A stretch of DNA of 35,708 nucleotides from Kiritimatiellia bacterium (GTDB taxonomy: Bacteria; Verrucomicrobiota; Kiritimatiellia; RFP12; UBA1067), in the NCBI GenBank assembly GCA_017507065.1, contig JAFWBO010000064.1, positions 1 through 35,708 of the forward strand, written 5' to 3'. Positions 18,448 to 24,476 of this stretch are shown here, piece after piece. Under the pieces are notes generated by a model that searched no databases, was not told where the DNA came from, and saw nothing but the letters and a program-made list of their open reading frames with translations. Made by a program: the position numbers and the translations under genes. The number at the start of each line of letters is the position of its first letter. Within the stretch, counting starts at the first letter, position 1.

Positions 18448-19503
18448 GGCGGCTGATATTATACCAATAACGGCGGCGATTGTGTTGAAATTGACGGAAG
18501 AAAAAACGCACCACGAAACATGGGCCTTTTCGGAAACGTCCCATATGCACATCCCGGCGAACGACACCGCGGCAGAACACATCATGGCCGTCGACACCGG
18601 GCGCACGAAAGACAGCACGTTTTCGAGAAACCCTCCGCGCGCGCCCCTCTCCATCGCCGCGAGAACGGCCCAGAGCAGGAGCGCGCCGGGGAGGAGAAGC
18701 GCGACAGACGCCGCCACGGCCCCGGGGAATCCCGCCATCTTCCATCCGAAAAACGTCGCCGCGTTTATTCCGATCGGCCCGGGCGTCATCTGCGAAAGAG
18801 CCATCACGTTCGCGAATTCGGCGGACGGTATCTGCAGGAAACGCGCGCTCTCGCCGACGAAATCGTTTATATACACGGGCACGAGAACATATCCGCCGCC
18901 GAATGCGACAAGAGCGTATTTTACGAATATGAAAGGCAGGAGAGTGAAAGAGGCGAGCCTTTTCCCAAGAGTCTTGAAAAGAGAAACCGCGATGCCGGAG
19001 GCCAGGGCCGCCGCTATCGCGAACACCGCCGGGATGCCGGTAAAAAGGAGAAGCGAAAGCGTGACTGCGAAGACGGCGCGGTCGAGCGGCGACGAGACGC
19101 TCTTTCCCCATGATCTCGCGGTCATGGCGGCGATGATCCCGACGAGCGAGGCGCGGAGCCCGACGAAAGCGCTTTCGAGCCACGGGTTGCCGACCGGGAT
19201 GAAATCGTATCCGGCCGAAACGAGTGAAAATATGGCGATGCTCGGAAGCGCCACGCCGACGAGCGCCGCGACCGCGCCGGCGGCGCCTCCTTCCTTGCGG
19301 CCGAGATACACGGCCGCATGGCCGGCCATTATGCCCGGCACCATCTGGAAAACGGGAAGCATCGACACGAGCTGCCCTTCCGATATCGTTTTCCTCTTTC
19401 TCGAAAACACCTCGTCCGCAAGCGCGATGACTGCATATCCGCCGCCGACGGCGACGAGCGCGATGCGGAACATTTCGGAAAAGATCGAGAAAAACTTTTT
19501 CAC
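14800..19503 (-). CDS. In-frame fusion: chromate transporter (ChrA) plus DUF3857/transglutaminase-like protein
   Basis: One uninterrupted frame of 1567 codons runs from GTG 19503 (overlapping the exonuclease stop, GTGA). Residues 1 to about 350 are a two-domain CHR transporter. The first half has VGGGYAVIALADEV and FQMVPGIMAGHAAVYLG; the second has FGGGYVLVPVY and LSQMTPGPIGINAATFFGW. The expected last membrane helix would be KKIRIAALVLLASSVSC (357-373). The same segment is the signal peptide of the DUF3857 protein whose Met is residue 353. There is no stop codon between them. If translated through, the large C-terminal part would be tethered to the inner membrane and face the periplasm. CHR proteins export chromate or related anions; the physiological substrate here is unknown. 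Two overlapping products remain possible (see the next entry). Confidence 0.8.
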   Translation of the reverse strand: MKKFFSIFSEMFRIALVAVGGGYAVIALADEVFSRKRKTISEGQLVSMLPVFQMVPGIMAGHAAVYLGRKEGGAAGAVAALVGVALPSIAIFSLVSAGYDFIPVGNPWLESAFVGLRASLVGIIAAMTARSWGKSVSSPLDRAVFAVTLSLLLFTGIPAVFAIAAALASGIAVSLFKTLGKRLASFTLLPFIFVKYALVAFGGGYVLVPVYINDFVGESARFLQIPSAEFANVMALSQMTPGPIGINAATFFGWKMAGFPGAVAASVALLLPGALLLWAVLAAMERGARGGFLENVLSFVRPVSTAMMCSAAVSFAGMCIWDVSEKAHVSWCVFSSVNFNTIAAVIGIISAAMTLKKKIRIAALVLLASSVSCILRADDGITTERFPDADTVLVDSREDVSFACDGTYTSIVTRTVKILTERGRREESVFSTGYSRRYGTAEILSAEARGEDGSVRKIDFAATLKDSTDNSSMASNIYDPLDRTLSCQLPGLKVGDTLVISTRRIAFKPRMENVFADISVFEWDVPVLKSTYSVRAPAGRPLKSIAVRRDAGNVSYSSRTLDDGSVLHEWTATNSPQAFPEPSMPPLWSEMESVRVSTAGDWREISEWYWNLSLPHMEKTTAEMTNLVESLGRDIDRIRIWTAENIRYMGLTMEDTSPGYSPHDVDITFANRYGVCRDKAALLAALLRIAGHEAYPALIHVGAKMDSEVPWPFFNHAVVAVADPSAPDGYRLMDPTPETSRDEFPAYLGMRSYLVARPGGEKLLVSPVKSSEHNSLVVKTKGTVAKDLSAVLETKMSFRGINDTACRRLFMRMTEDERREYLESVVSAAAGGAEVLSCEISPANLSDMAKPLEVALVSRVREIGVEGAGSYELCPPFVSGAAGIASRMLSSSASLDKRRFTLEMFSTARDVEEIELELPDSFGECLYIPENVEIGSGCSFSRVFSASRGRFSVKSVFSVDTLAFPPEEYAALLDTLEKREAAGRRHVSFAKNPLASADVRRIFSSSSYNLSSAHSWVATNVFSKEILTYDGKKRSSELVWNYNPAVETVRVISACVANPGRETVFAGERETNVMDAGWVSAAPRYPAGKKLVVNLPSVEIGSVVTVTSVVETAFSPLAFRKTFVFDSTDPAGEIAVSVSMAGSNVFSRVVKNAVRLDSEPAQPDSVLWRDTRTVSFRTREDSMRFFLKAAETEPCAAPFEVDGALSATGRVEAVRNWTARHVRIAGPSLFSLPAEMQLTSPGRVIAERYATRLDYIRTMVSLMKGQGLDASVVFVADDARDSLEKKKHSEANPDCGRFSLPFCRVSADGGVYFIGTENEYTPLGSAACEGGSYIDPAGGATGTVECVRADLSSRREKTVAIRLCADGSADVDVEERIYGNPAGAVRKYYSEILPEDLARMHMAVLKGYFRSAAATSGLSADVKSYPARVSHSFHVPDFAVVADGCMTFSLVGFDGGECDLASSRRKTPFVLGASSPSKTTVRVHLPEGWNAIESCPQPFCFDDPSLGIVDSFVVEKPAGSGNELVFTRERSARRAVVRGPEHAAGDRARAMAASGRGARMVKIKKGK
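18458..18466 (-). promoter_or_regulatory. Internal extended -10 site before the DUF3857 start
   Basis: Within the chromate-transporter coding sequence the minus strand reads TGGTATAATATCAG, with TATAAT at 18458-18463 spanning the codons GGT-ATA-ATA. Ten bases later is the ATG of the DUF3857 protein. A weak -35 (TCAACA, 19-base spacer) is the best available. The same extended -10 appears at five independent gene starts in this window. Confidence 0.55.
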
Positions 19504-19970
19504 GCGGAGAATCCCGTCTTCATGAAAAGAAGCGCGCACGCGACGGCGTCGTAAAGGCCGTCGTGCCACGTCCTGCCGGCGAGCATCCCTTCGGGCGCGG
19601 GCACCGCGCCGAAAAGAGCGCACAGGTCTCCGAGCTTGTAAGAAGGCAGGCGCGGATAGCGCTTTTTCGCGAGGCGCAGCGTGTCCGTCCACGGGCCCCA
19701 CTTTGTGAACGGAGCCAGACGCGTGAGAATGGTGCGCTCCGTGGCGATGTTGTGCGCGACGAGATTTCTGCCGGCGAGAAGCGAATGTATCTCTTCCCAG
19801 TGCGCTTCAAGCGGTTCGAAATCGGGCGTGAGGGGAGTGCCGAAAAACCACTCGCGCATGGAAACGATCTTCCCGTCCTCCGCAAAAACCGCGCCGAGCT
19901 GCCACGGCTCGTTGTCGGCGCCCGTCTCGTATCCCGTCGTTTCGAAATCTATGGCGATGAACGAATCCAT
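19500..19970 (-). CDS. DEDDh 3'-5' exonuclease (DnaQ-like)
   Basis: The product of about 156 residues has the exonuclease motifs. ExoI is FIAIDFETTG at residues 4-13 (Asp and Glu metal ligands). ExoII is in LVAHNIATERTIL, with DTLRLAKKRYPRLPSYKLGDL typical of the DnaQ/RNase T fold next. ExoIII-epsilon is WHDGLYDAVACALLF with the His-x4-Asp pair. It is a stand-alone domain with no polymerase or helicase attached, so a role in repair or RNA processing is possible but not decided. The ATG at 19970 is chosen because the alternative ATG at 20009 lies inside the terminator hairpin of the preceding operon. It overlaps the next ORF by four bases. Confidence 0.88.
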   Translation of the reverse strand: MDSFIAIDFETTGYETGADNEPWQLGAVFAEDGKIVSMREWFFGTPLTPDFEPLEAHWEEIHSLLAGRNLVAHNIATERTILTRLAPFTKWGPWTDTLRLAKKRYPRLPSYKLGDLCALFGAVPAPEGMLAGRTWHDGLYDAVACALLFMKTGFSA

Positions 19971-19982
19971 TTCTTTCAACCG

Positions 19983-20015
19983 AAAAAGGCCGCAGGCTTT
20001 TTCAAGCATGCGGCC
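19983..20015 (-). terminator. Rho-independent terminator after rpsU
   Basis: On the minus strand GGCCGCA-T-GCTT-GAAA-AAGC-C-TGCGGCC (19988-20015) forms a seven-plus-four base-pair stem with one mismatch and a GAAA tetraloop. It is followed directly by TTTTT (19983-19987). It lies 23 bases after the rpsU stop and closes the ribosomal operon. Confidence 0.95.
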
Positions 20016-20038
20016 CTTGCGGTTTGGTCGAACCGGTG

Positions 20039-20242
20039 TCAGTTCAACTCCATACGCCCGCGGCGCGAACGCGCGCGGATGCGGGCGCGCTGGGATTTCT
20101 TGCGCGCCTTGACGCAGGGCTTTTCGAAGTAGCGCTGGTCGCGGAGGGTCTTCAGGAGGCCTTCCTTGTCGAGGATCTTTTTCATCCTCTTGAGACCGCG
20201 CTCGACGCTCTCGCCTTTTTTGAGCTTGAGTACGATGGCCAT
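20039..20242 (-). CDS. rpsU: 30S ribosomal protein S21 (bS21)
   Basis: The 67-residue product begins MAIVLKLKKGESVERGLKRM in the bS21 pattern. It continues with KTLRDQRYFEKPCVKARKK and a very basic arginine-rich tail. bS21 binds the 30S platform near the anti-Shine-Dalgarno end of 16S rRNA. The start at 20242 shares one base with the rplQ stop (TGATG). GGAGGTGAAGTG before it gives a strong ribosome-binding site. The 26-codon upstream extension of the frame is not conserved. As the last gene of the alpha operon its position is unusual; elsewhere it is mostly next to dnaG or rpoD. Confidence 0.95.
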   Translation of the reverse strand: MAIVLKLKKGESVERGLKRMKKILDKEGLLKTLRDQRYFEKPCVKARKKSQRARIRARSRRGRMELN

Positions 20243-20658
20243 CACTTCACCTCCTTCGCAGGCTCTTTGGCCTCGGCAGGCGCCGCTGCGGCCGCGGTGT
20301 TCTCGGGCATGACCCACTGGAGGATGCAGATTTCCGCACCGTCTCCCTTGCGGGTGCCGAGCTTCACTATGCGTGTATAGCCGCCGTTGCGGTCCTTCAT
20401 CGCCGGGGCGATTTTCTCGAAGAGCTTCTTGACGGCCTTGGGCTGGGCGAGACGGCTCGCCGCGAGACGGCGCGCCGCGAGAGTGCCCTTCTTGGCGATC
20501 GTCACGATGCGGTCCGCGTCCTTGCGGGCCTCCTTGGCCTTGGGAAGCGTGGTCTTGATGGATTCCGCAATGACGAGGTTCGCCACGAGGCTCCTCATGA
20601 GCATCTTGCGGTGGGCGGTGGAACGCCCGAATTTCTTCATTACTCTCTGATGACGCAT
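20242..20658 (-). CDS. rplQ: 50S ribosomal protein L17 (bL17)
   Basis: The 138-residue protein starts MRHQRVMKKFGRSTAHRKML with RSLVANLVIAESIKTTLPKAKEAR next, in windows of the diagnostic bL17 pattern. NGGYTRIVKLGTRKGDGAEICILQ closes the conserved core. An Ala/Glu/Lys-rich tail of about 20 residues is added. It follows rpoA by 16 bases, the usual rpoA-rplQ order. Confidence 0.97.
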   Translation of the reverse strand: MRHQRVMKKFGRSTAHRKMLMRSLVANLVIAESIKTTLPKAKEARKDADRIVTIAKKGTLAARRLAASRLAQPKAVKKLFEKIAPAMKDRNGGYTRIVKLGTRKGDGAEICILQWVMPENTAAAAAPAEAKEPAKEVK

Positions 20659-20674
20659 TTAAGTTACTCCAATC

Positions 20675-21673
20675 TTATTTCTTGGCGTCGAGAAGTTCGC
20701 GATCGAACTTGTAGCCGAGCGAAAGGCCGAGCTGCACGAGCTTCGCCTTGATTTCCGTAAGAGACTTCTTGCCGAAGTTGCGGTACTTGAGCATGTCGGC
20801 CTCGGTCTTCGAAGCGAGCTCGCCGACCGTGAGAATGTTCGCGTTGTTGAGGCAGTTGGCCGCACGGACGGAAAGTTCGATCTCGTTGACGGACATGTTG
20901 AGAAGCTTTTTGAGCCTCGCACGCTCGTCGCCGCCCTGTCCGGAGACGTCGTCGAACTCGAGATCGTCCTCGCCGGCGTAATCCACGAACACGTCGAGAT
21001 GCCTGCGGAACACCGCCGCCGCCGTCTTGAGCGCATCCTCGGGATCGACGCGGCCGTCGGTCCATACGTCGAGAACGAGCTTCTCGTAGTCGGTCTTCTG
21101 CCCGACGCGCGTGTTCTCCACGAGGAAGTTGACGCGTGTCACCGGGGAGAAGATCGAATCCACCGCTATGCGGCCGATTTCCTGATCTGGCTTTTTGTTG
21201 CCTTCGGCGAGGCAGAAACCGCGGCCTGTCTTCACTTCGCACGTCATGTCGATTTCGCCGTCGACGTCGAGAGTGCAGATTTCCTGGCCGGGGTTGAGGA
21301 CTTCCACGTTGTTCGCTTCGGCGAAAGCCGCCGCCGTCACGGTGCAAGGGCCTTTGGCCTTGAGCGTGATCGTCTGCGGTTCGCGCGAGAACGTCTTGAG
21401 AAGAACCCTCTTCAGGTTGAGAATGATGTCGGCGACATCTTCCGTGCAGCCTCTGATCGTGGAGAATTCGTGGCTGACGCCGTCGATTTTGATCGACGTG
21501 ATCGCCGCTCCCTCGATCGAAGAAAGAAGCACTCTCCTGAGAGAATTGCCGATCGTGCGGGCATAGCCGATTTCGAACGGCTCCGCCACGAACCTCGCAT
21601 AGGTCTTTGTGGCGGTCGACTCGTCCTTTTCAACGCCTTTCGGCATTTCAAACCGGCTCAAACGGATAGGCAT
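20675..21673 (-). CDS. rpoA: DNA-directed RNA polymerase alpha subunit
   Basis: The 332-residue protein has both alpha domains. The N-terminal dimerisation domain includes EPFEIGYARTIGNSLRRVLLSS (about residues 31-52) and EFSTIRGCTEDVADIILNLK in windows. An acidic linker (GEDDLEFDD) follows. The C-terminal domain has ELSVRAANCLNNANI, containing the UP-element-contact Arg and Asn, and NFGKKSLTEIKAKL. An intact C-terminal domain means A-tract UP elements, as seen at several promoters here, could be read. It lies between rpsD and rplQ as in the classic alpha operon. Confidence 0.98.
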   Translation of the reverse strand: MPIRLSRFEMPKGVEKDESTATKTYARFVAEPFEIGYARTIGNSLRRVLLSSIEGAAITSIKIDGVSHEFSTIRGCTEDVADIILNLKRVLLKTFSREPQTITLKAKGPCTVTAAAFAEANNVEVLNPGQEICTLDVDGEIDMTCEVKTGRGFCLAEGNKKPDQEIGRIAVDSIFSPVTRVNFLVENTRVGQKTDYEKLVLDVWTDGRVDPEDALKTAAAVFRRHLDVFVDYAGEDDLEFDDVSGQGGDERARLKKLLNMSVNEIELSVRAANCLNNANILTVGELASKTEADMLKYRNFGKKSLTEIKAKLVQLGLSLGYKFDRELLDAKK

Positions 21674-21728
21674 TGCTTTTCTCCTGTTGTGTAATTGTTT
21701 TCGGGACTGCTTGATCCTTCGGAAAGAA

Positions 21729-22337
21729 TCAGCGCGAGAAGAATTCGACGATCAGCTGGACCTCGATGTCTTCAGGTATCTCGGCGCGCTCCGGAGCGCT
21801 GAGGAGAGTTCCCTGCATCGTCGCTTCGTCCCACGAAAGCCACGTAACGGCCGGAGAGGTGCGGCGCTTGAGAGCGTCGGCCACGGCGATCATGTCGCGG
21901 TCTTTCTCGCGGACGGAAACGACGTCTCCGGCATTGACCGTCGCGGAAGGAACGTTGCAGACCTTGCCGTTGACGGTGACGTGGCGGTGCGTGACGAGCT
22001 GCCTCGCTCCGGCTCTCGTCGCCGCGAGACCGAGACGGTAGACGATGTTGTCGAGACGCGTCTCGCACATCGCGAGAAGCTTGTCGCCCGTGATGCCCTT
22101 CTGCGCTTTGGCGCGCTCGAAGAAGAGACGGAACTGCTTTTCGCGCATGCCGTAGATGGCCTTGGCCTTCTGCTTCTCCCTGAGCTGCACGCCGTATTCG
22201 GACATTTTCCTGCGGCGTTTGACCGGACCGTGCTGCCCCGGAGGATAGGCACGCCTGTCGAGAACCTTGTCTGGCCCGAACACGGGCTCGCCGAAACGAC
22301 GCGCAATCTTGCTGCGCGGACCTGTGAAATGACCCAT
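21729..22337 (-). CDS. rpsD: 30S ribosomal protein S4 (uS4)
   Basis: The 202-residue protein contains YPPGQHGPVKRRRKMSEYGVQLREKQKAK in windows, then MCETRLDNIVYRLGLAATRAGARQLVTHRHV, which includes the S4 RNA-binding fold. The N-terminal CxxC zinc motif found in some S4 proteins is absent. uS4 starts 30S assembly and often represses its own operon. GGAGG lies 8 bases before the ATG. It is separated from rpsK by only two bases. Confidence 0.97.
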   Translation of the reverse strand: MGHFTGPRSKIARRFGEPVFGPDKVLDRRAYPPGQHGPVKRRRKMSEYGVQLREKQKAKAIYGMREKQFRLFFERAKAQKGITGDKLLAMCETRLDNIVYRLGLAATRAGARQLVTHRHVTVNGKVCNVPSATVNAGDVVSVREKDRDMIAVADALKRRTSPAVTWLSWDEATMQGTLLSAPERAEIPEDIEVQLIVEFFSR

Positions 22338-22339
22338 TG

Positions 22340-22774
22340 TTACACCCTCCTGCGTTTACGTGCACGGCATCCGTTGTGGGGAACGGGAGTCGTATCGGTG
22401 ATCTGAGTGACGCGGATGCCAGCGGCCTGGATCGCGCGGACAGCGCTCTCGCGGCCGGCGCCTGCGCCCTGCATTCTCACTTCGCACTCGTGCATGCCCT
22501 TGGCAATCGCCACCTTCGCGGCATCCTGCGCGACCATCGTCGCGGCGAACGCCGTCGATTTGCGGCTGCCCTTGAACCCGGCCTTGCCGGCCGAACTCCA
22601 GGAGATCACTCCGCCGCGCGCGTCGGCGATGGAAACCTGGGTGTTGTTGAAAGTGCTGCGGATGAACGCGATCCCCGCGGGGATGGACTTTCCGGAGCGC
22701 TTTTTCGCCTCGCCTTCGGCGGGAACCGCCGGCTCGTCTGCCGGAGCGGCTTCTTTCTTGACTTCTTCGCTCAT
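22340..22774 (-). CDS. rpsK: 30S ribosomal protein S11 (uS11)
   Basis: The 144-residue protein has the uS11 core: [38 protein letters not shown] in windows, then [19 protein letters not shown] and the basic terminus [16 protein letters not shown]. An extra N-terminal segment of about 25 residues is rich in Glu, Ala and Pro and is not part of the usual fold. AAGGAG lies 9 bases before the ATG at 22774, which supports this start and hence the extension. Confidence 0.97.
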   Translation of the reverse strand: MSEEVKKEAAPADEPAVPAEGEAKKRSGKSIPAGIAFIRSTFNNTQVSIADARGGVISWSSAGKAGFKGSRKSTAFAATMVAQDAAKVAIAKGMHECEVRMQGAGAGRESAVRAIQAAGIRVTQITDTTPVPHNGCRARKRRRV

Positions 22775-22787
22775 AAAGTGCTACTCC

Positions 22788-23168
22788 TTAACGGCCCGCC
22801 TGCTTGGGCATTGCTATGGAAACGCGCTTGCCTCCCTTGCGGGTGCGCGCATTCGTCTTGGTGCGCTGGCCGCGGACGGGAAGGCCCTTCTTGTGGCGGA
22901 GCCCGCGGTAGGAACCGATCGAAATGAGACGGCGGATGTTCTGGGAAATCTCGCGCCTCAGATCGCCCTCTACGCGGAAATGGTCCTGGATGTACGTAGT
23001 GAGCGCATGGATCTCGTCTTGAGTGATGTCGTCCGCCTTCTTCATCGGATCGACGTTGCAGGCCGCCAAAACATCGTCAGCGCGTTTTGGCCCGATACCG
23101 TGGATATACCTCAGAGCATAGCGGATATGCTTTTTCCCGGGGATGTCCACACCCATCATTCTTGGCAT
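22788..23168 (-). CDS. rpsM: 30S ribosomal protein S13 (uS13)
   Basis: The 126-residue protein begins MPRMMGVDIPGKKHIRYALR and includes YIHGIGPKRADDVL, INIRRLI-like NIRRLISIGSYRGLRHKKGLP and RGQRTKTNARTRKG, the standard uS13 blocks, in that order. It binds the 30S head and touches uS19 and tRNA. GAGGT lies 9 bases before the start. It follows rpmJ by 19 bases. Confidence 0.97.
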   Translation of the reverse strand: MPRMMGVDIPGKKHIRYALRYIHGIGPKRADDVLAACNVDPMKKADDITQDEIHALTTYIQDHFRVEGDLRREISQNIRRLISIGSYRGLRHKKGLPVRGQRTKTNARTRKGGKRVSIAMPKQAGR

Positions 23169-23187
23169 GTGTGTTTACCTCTTTTCC

Positions 23188-23301
23188 TCAACCCTGGCGC
23201 TGTTTGTGGCGCGGGTTTGTACAGATGACGCGCACGACGCCTTTGCGGCGCGTGATGCGGCAGTTCTCGCATATGCGACGGACTGAACTACGTACTTTCA
23301 T
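23188..23301 (-). CDS. rpmJ: 50S ribosomal protein L36 (bL36, zinc-binding form)
   Basis: My own translation of the minus strand from ATG 23301 gives 37 residues beginning [20 protein letters not shown] and ending NPRHKQRQG. The zinc ligands Cys-x2-Cys, a third Cys in VICTNP and a His in PRH are all present. Thus this is the zinc-containing C+ form, which is one of the smallest bacterial proteins. It is the first gene of the alpha operon here, directly before rpsM, as in many bacteria. Confidence 0.97.
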   Translation of the reverse strand: MKVRSSVRRICENCRITRRKGVVRVICTNPRHKQRQG

Positions 23302-23339
23302 TGTTGTTTTTACTCTTTTGAGTGGTCGAATAAGTGCGT

Positions 23340-23368
23340 ATTATATCATTTTCGCCGCTTTTACGCAA
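23340..23368 (-). promoter_or_regulatory. Promoter of the rpmJ-rpsM-rpsK-rpsD-rpoA-rplQ-rpsU operon
   Basis: The minus strand reads -35 TTGCGT (23363-23368), a 17-base spacer and TGATATAAT with the -10 hexamer at 23340-23345. The -35 lies in CACTTGCGT, which differs by one base from the word in the mraZ and tRNA promoters. The leader before rpmJ would be about 32 bases and contains a small ACTC-AAAA-GAGT hairpin. Confidence 0.88.
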
Positions 23369-23437
23369 GTGGCAAAATGAAAAGAGTCGAAAAAAGCGGA
23401 AAGTCGACAAATACGCCTGGAAAATTGCGGAAACGCG

Positions 23438-24472
23438 CTATTTAAGAAGGCTGCGGACGATCGCCTCGTACTCGTCCCGCTGCGCTTCCATCGATTCCAC
23501 CATCTTGAACTGCGTCCTCGCGCGCACGAGATTGTGCTCGGGATATGCGGTGTGGAAATACTTGTCGCCGTTGAGATAATCGGCGAGAAAGCGTATGCCC
23601 ACCTCGAATGTCGAAAGCCTGCCGGCGAACGCGAGATTTTCCTTCTCGGCGTCGTTCAGGAATTTCGCCCCTTCGAGATACCCCCTCGCGAGAGCCTCGA
23701 AATAATCCTTCTTCGAATATACCTTGGAAAGATCCTTCTCGTCTTCGGCAGCCGCGGCCGAAGAAGTGCGGACCATGTCGCCGAAATCGAAGAGCGCGGA
23801 GCCCGGCATCGTCGTGTCGAGATCGATGACCACGGCCGACCCGTCAGGGGCCGTAAGCACGTTGTTGATCTTCGTGTCGTTGTGCGCGATGCGCTCCGGG
23901 ATTTCGCCCCTGGCCATCATGTCGACGATTTTCGAAGCCTGCGGCCGCCACCTGTCGACGAACGCCATTTCGGATGAGACTTTCGCGAGCCTCCCTTCGA
24001 AATCCACCTTCGCCGCCTCGTCGAGCTGGCGCAGGCGGTCGGGAGTGTCGTGGAACTTCGGGATGATGTCGTCGAGGCGCGGCTCGGGGAAGTCGGCGAG
24101 GTCGTTCTGGAATTTGGCGAACGCCCTCGCGACATCGTAGGCGTGGCGCGGCTCTTCGGCGATGTCGCGCGAATCGTAGCCCTCGAGAAAGTCGTAGATG
24201 CGCCAGGGGCTGTCGTATGCCACGACGCTGAGCGACTTGACGCCCTTCTTTTTCAGGAATTCCGTCACGCGCATCACGTTGCGCTTCAAAGGCGCTTCGT
24301 CGAAAATATCGGTGTTGACGCGCTGCAGGATGTAGCGTTTCCCGCCGGACGTCTCGACCTTGAACGTAATGTTGATATGCCCCGAACCGTACCGGGAGAC
24401 GTCCGTCACGCCGCCGATGCCGGCGGCGTCGAGGACCGACAGAAGTTCTTCGCGCGTGAACTTTTCCTGCAT
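23438..24472 (-). CDS. APH-family phosphotransferase, N-acetylhexosamine 1-kinase (NahK)-like
   Basis: The 344-residue protein has the aminoglycoside-phosphotransferase/choline-kinase fold. An N-lobe includes GSGHINITFKVETSGGKRYILQRVN in windows. The catalytic loop is IAHNDTKINNVL (His197, Asp199), and the metal-binding VIDLDTTMPGSALFDFGDMVR lies around residue 215-236. The DLDTxMPG form resembles NahK-type sugar 1-kinases rather than antibiotic-resistance enzymes. Substrate assignment is inference. It is the last gene of the secretin-led unit, four bases after the ROK-like kinase, so the two probably act on related sugars. Confidence 0.82.
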   Translation of the reverse strand: MQEKFTREELLSVLDAAGIGGVTDVSRYGSGHINITFKVETSGGKRYILQRVNTDIFDEAPLKRNVMRVTEFLKKKGVKSLSVVAYDSPWRIYDFLEGYDSRDIAEEPRHAYDVARAFAKFQNDLADFPEPRLDDIIPKFHDTPDRLRQLDEAAKVDFEGRLAKVSSEMAFVDRWRPQASKIVDMMARGEIPERIAHNDTKINNVLTAPDGSAVVIDLDTTMPGSALFDFGDMVRTSSAAAAEDEKDLSKVYSKKDYFEALARGYLEGAKFLNDAEKENLAFAGRLSTFEVGIRFLADYLNGDKYFHTAYPEHNLVRARTQFKMVESMEAQRDEYEAIVRSLLK

Positions 24473-24476
24473 GGCG

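Noticed and set aside
19504-19701. Upstream extension of the chromate-transporter frame
   Set aside because: The extra residues are arginine-rich and out of frame with the exonuclease that covers the same bases. The GTG at 19503 sits exactly at the exonuclease stop.
23381-23437. Possible terminator after the NahK-like kinase gene (GTCGA...TCGAC with T-rich flanks)
   Set aside because: Only five base pairs with a 13-base loop; too weak to annotate, although the T-rich sequence makes termination here plausible.
23438-24472. Aminoglycoside resistance gene
   Set aside because: The APH fold is present, but the DLDTxMPG form and the kinase neighbour fit sugar kinases; nothing suggests resistance.
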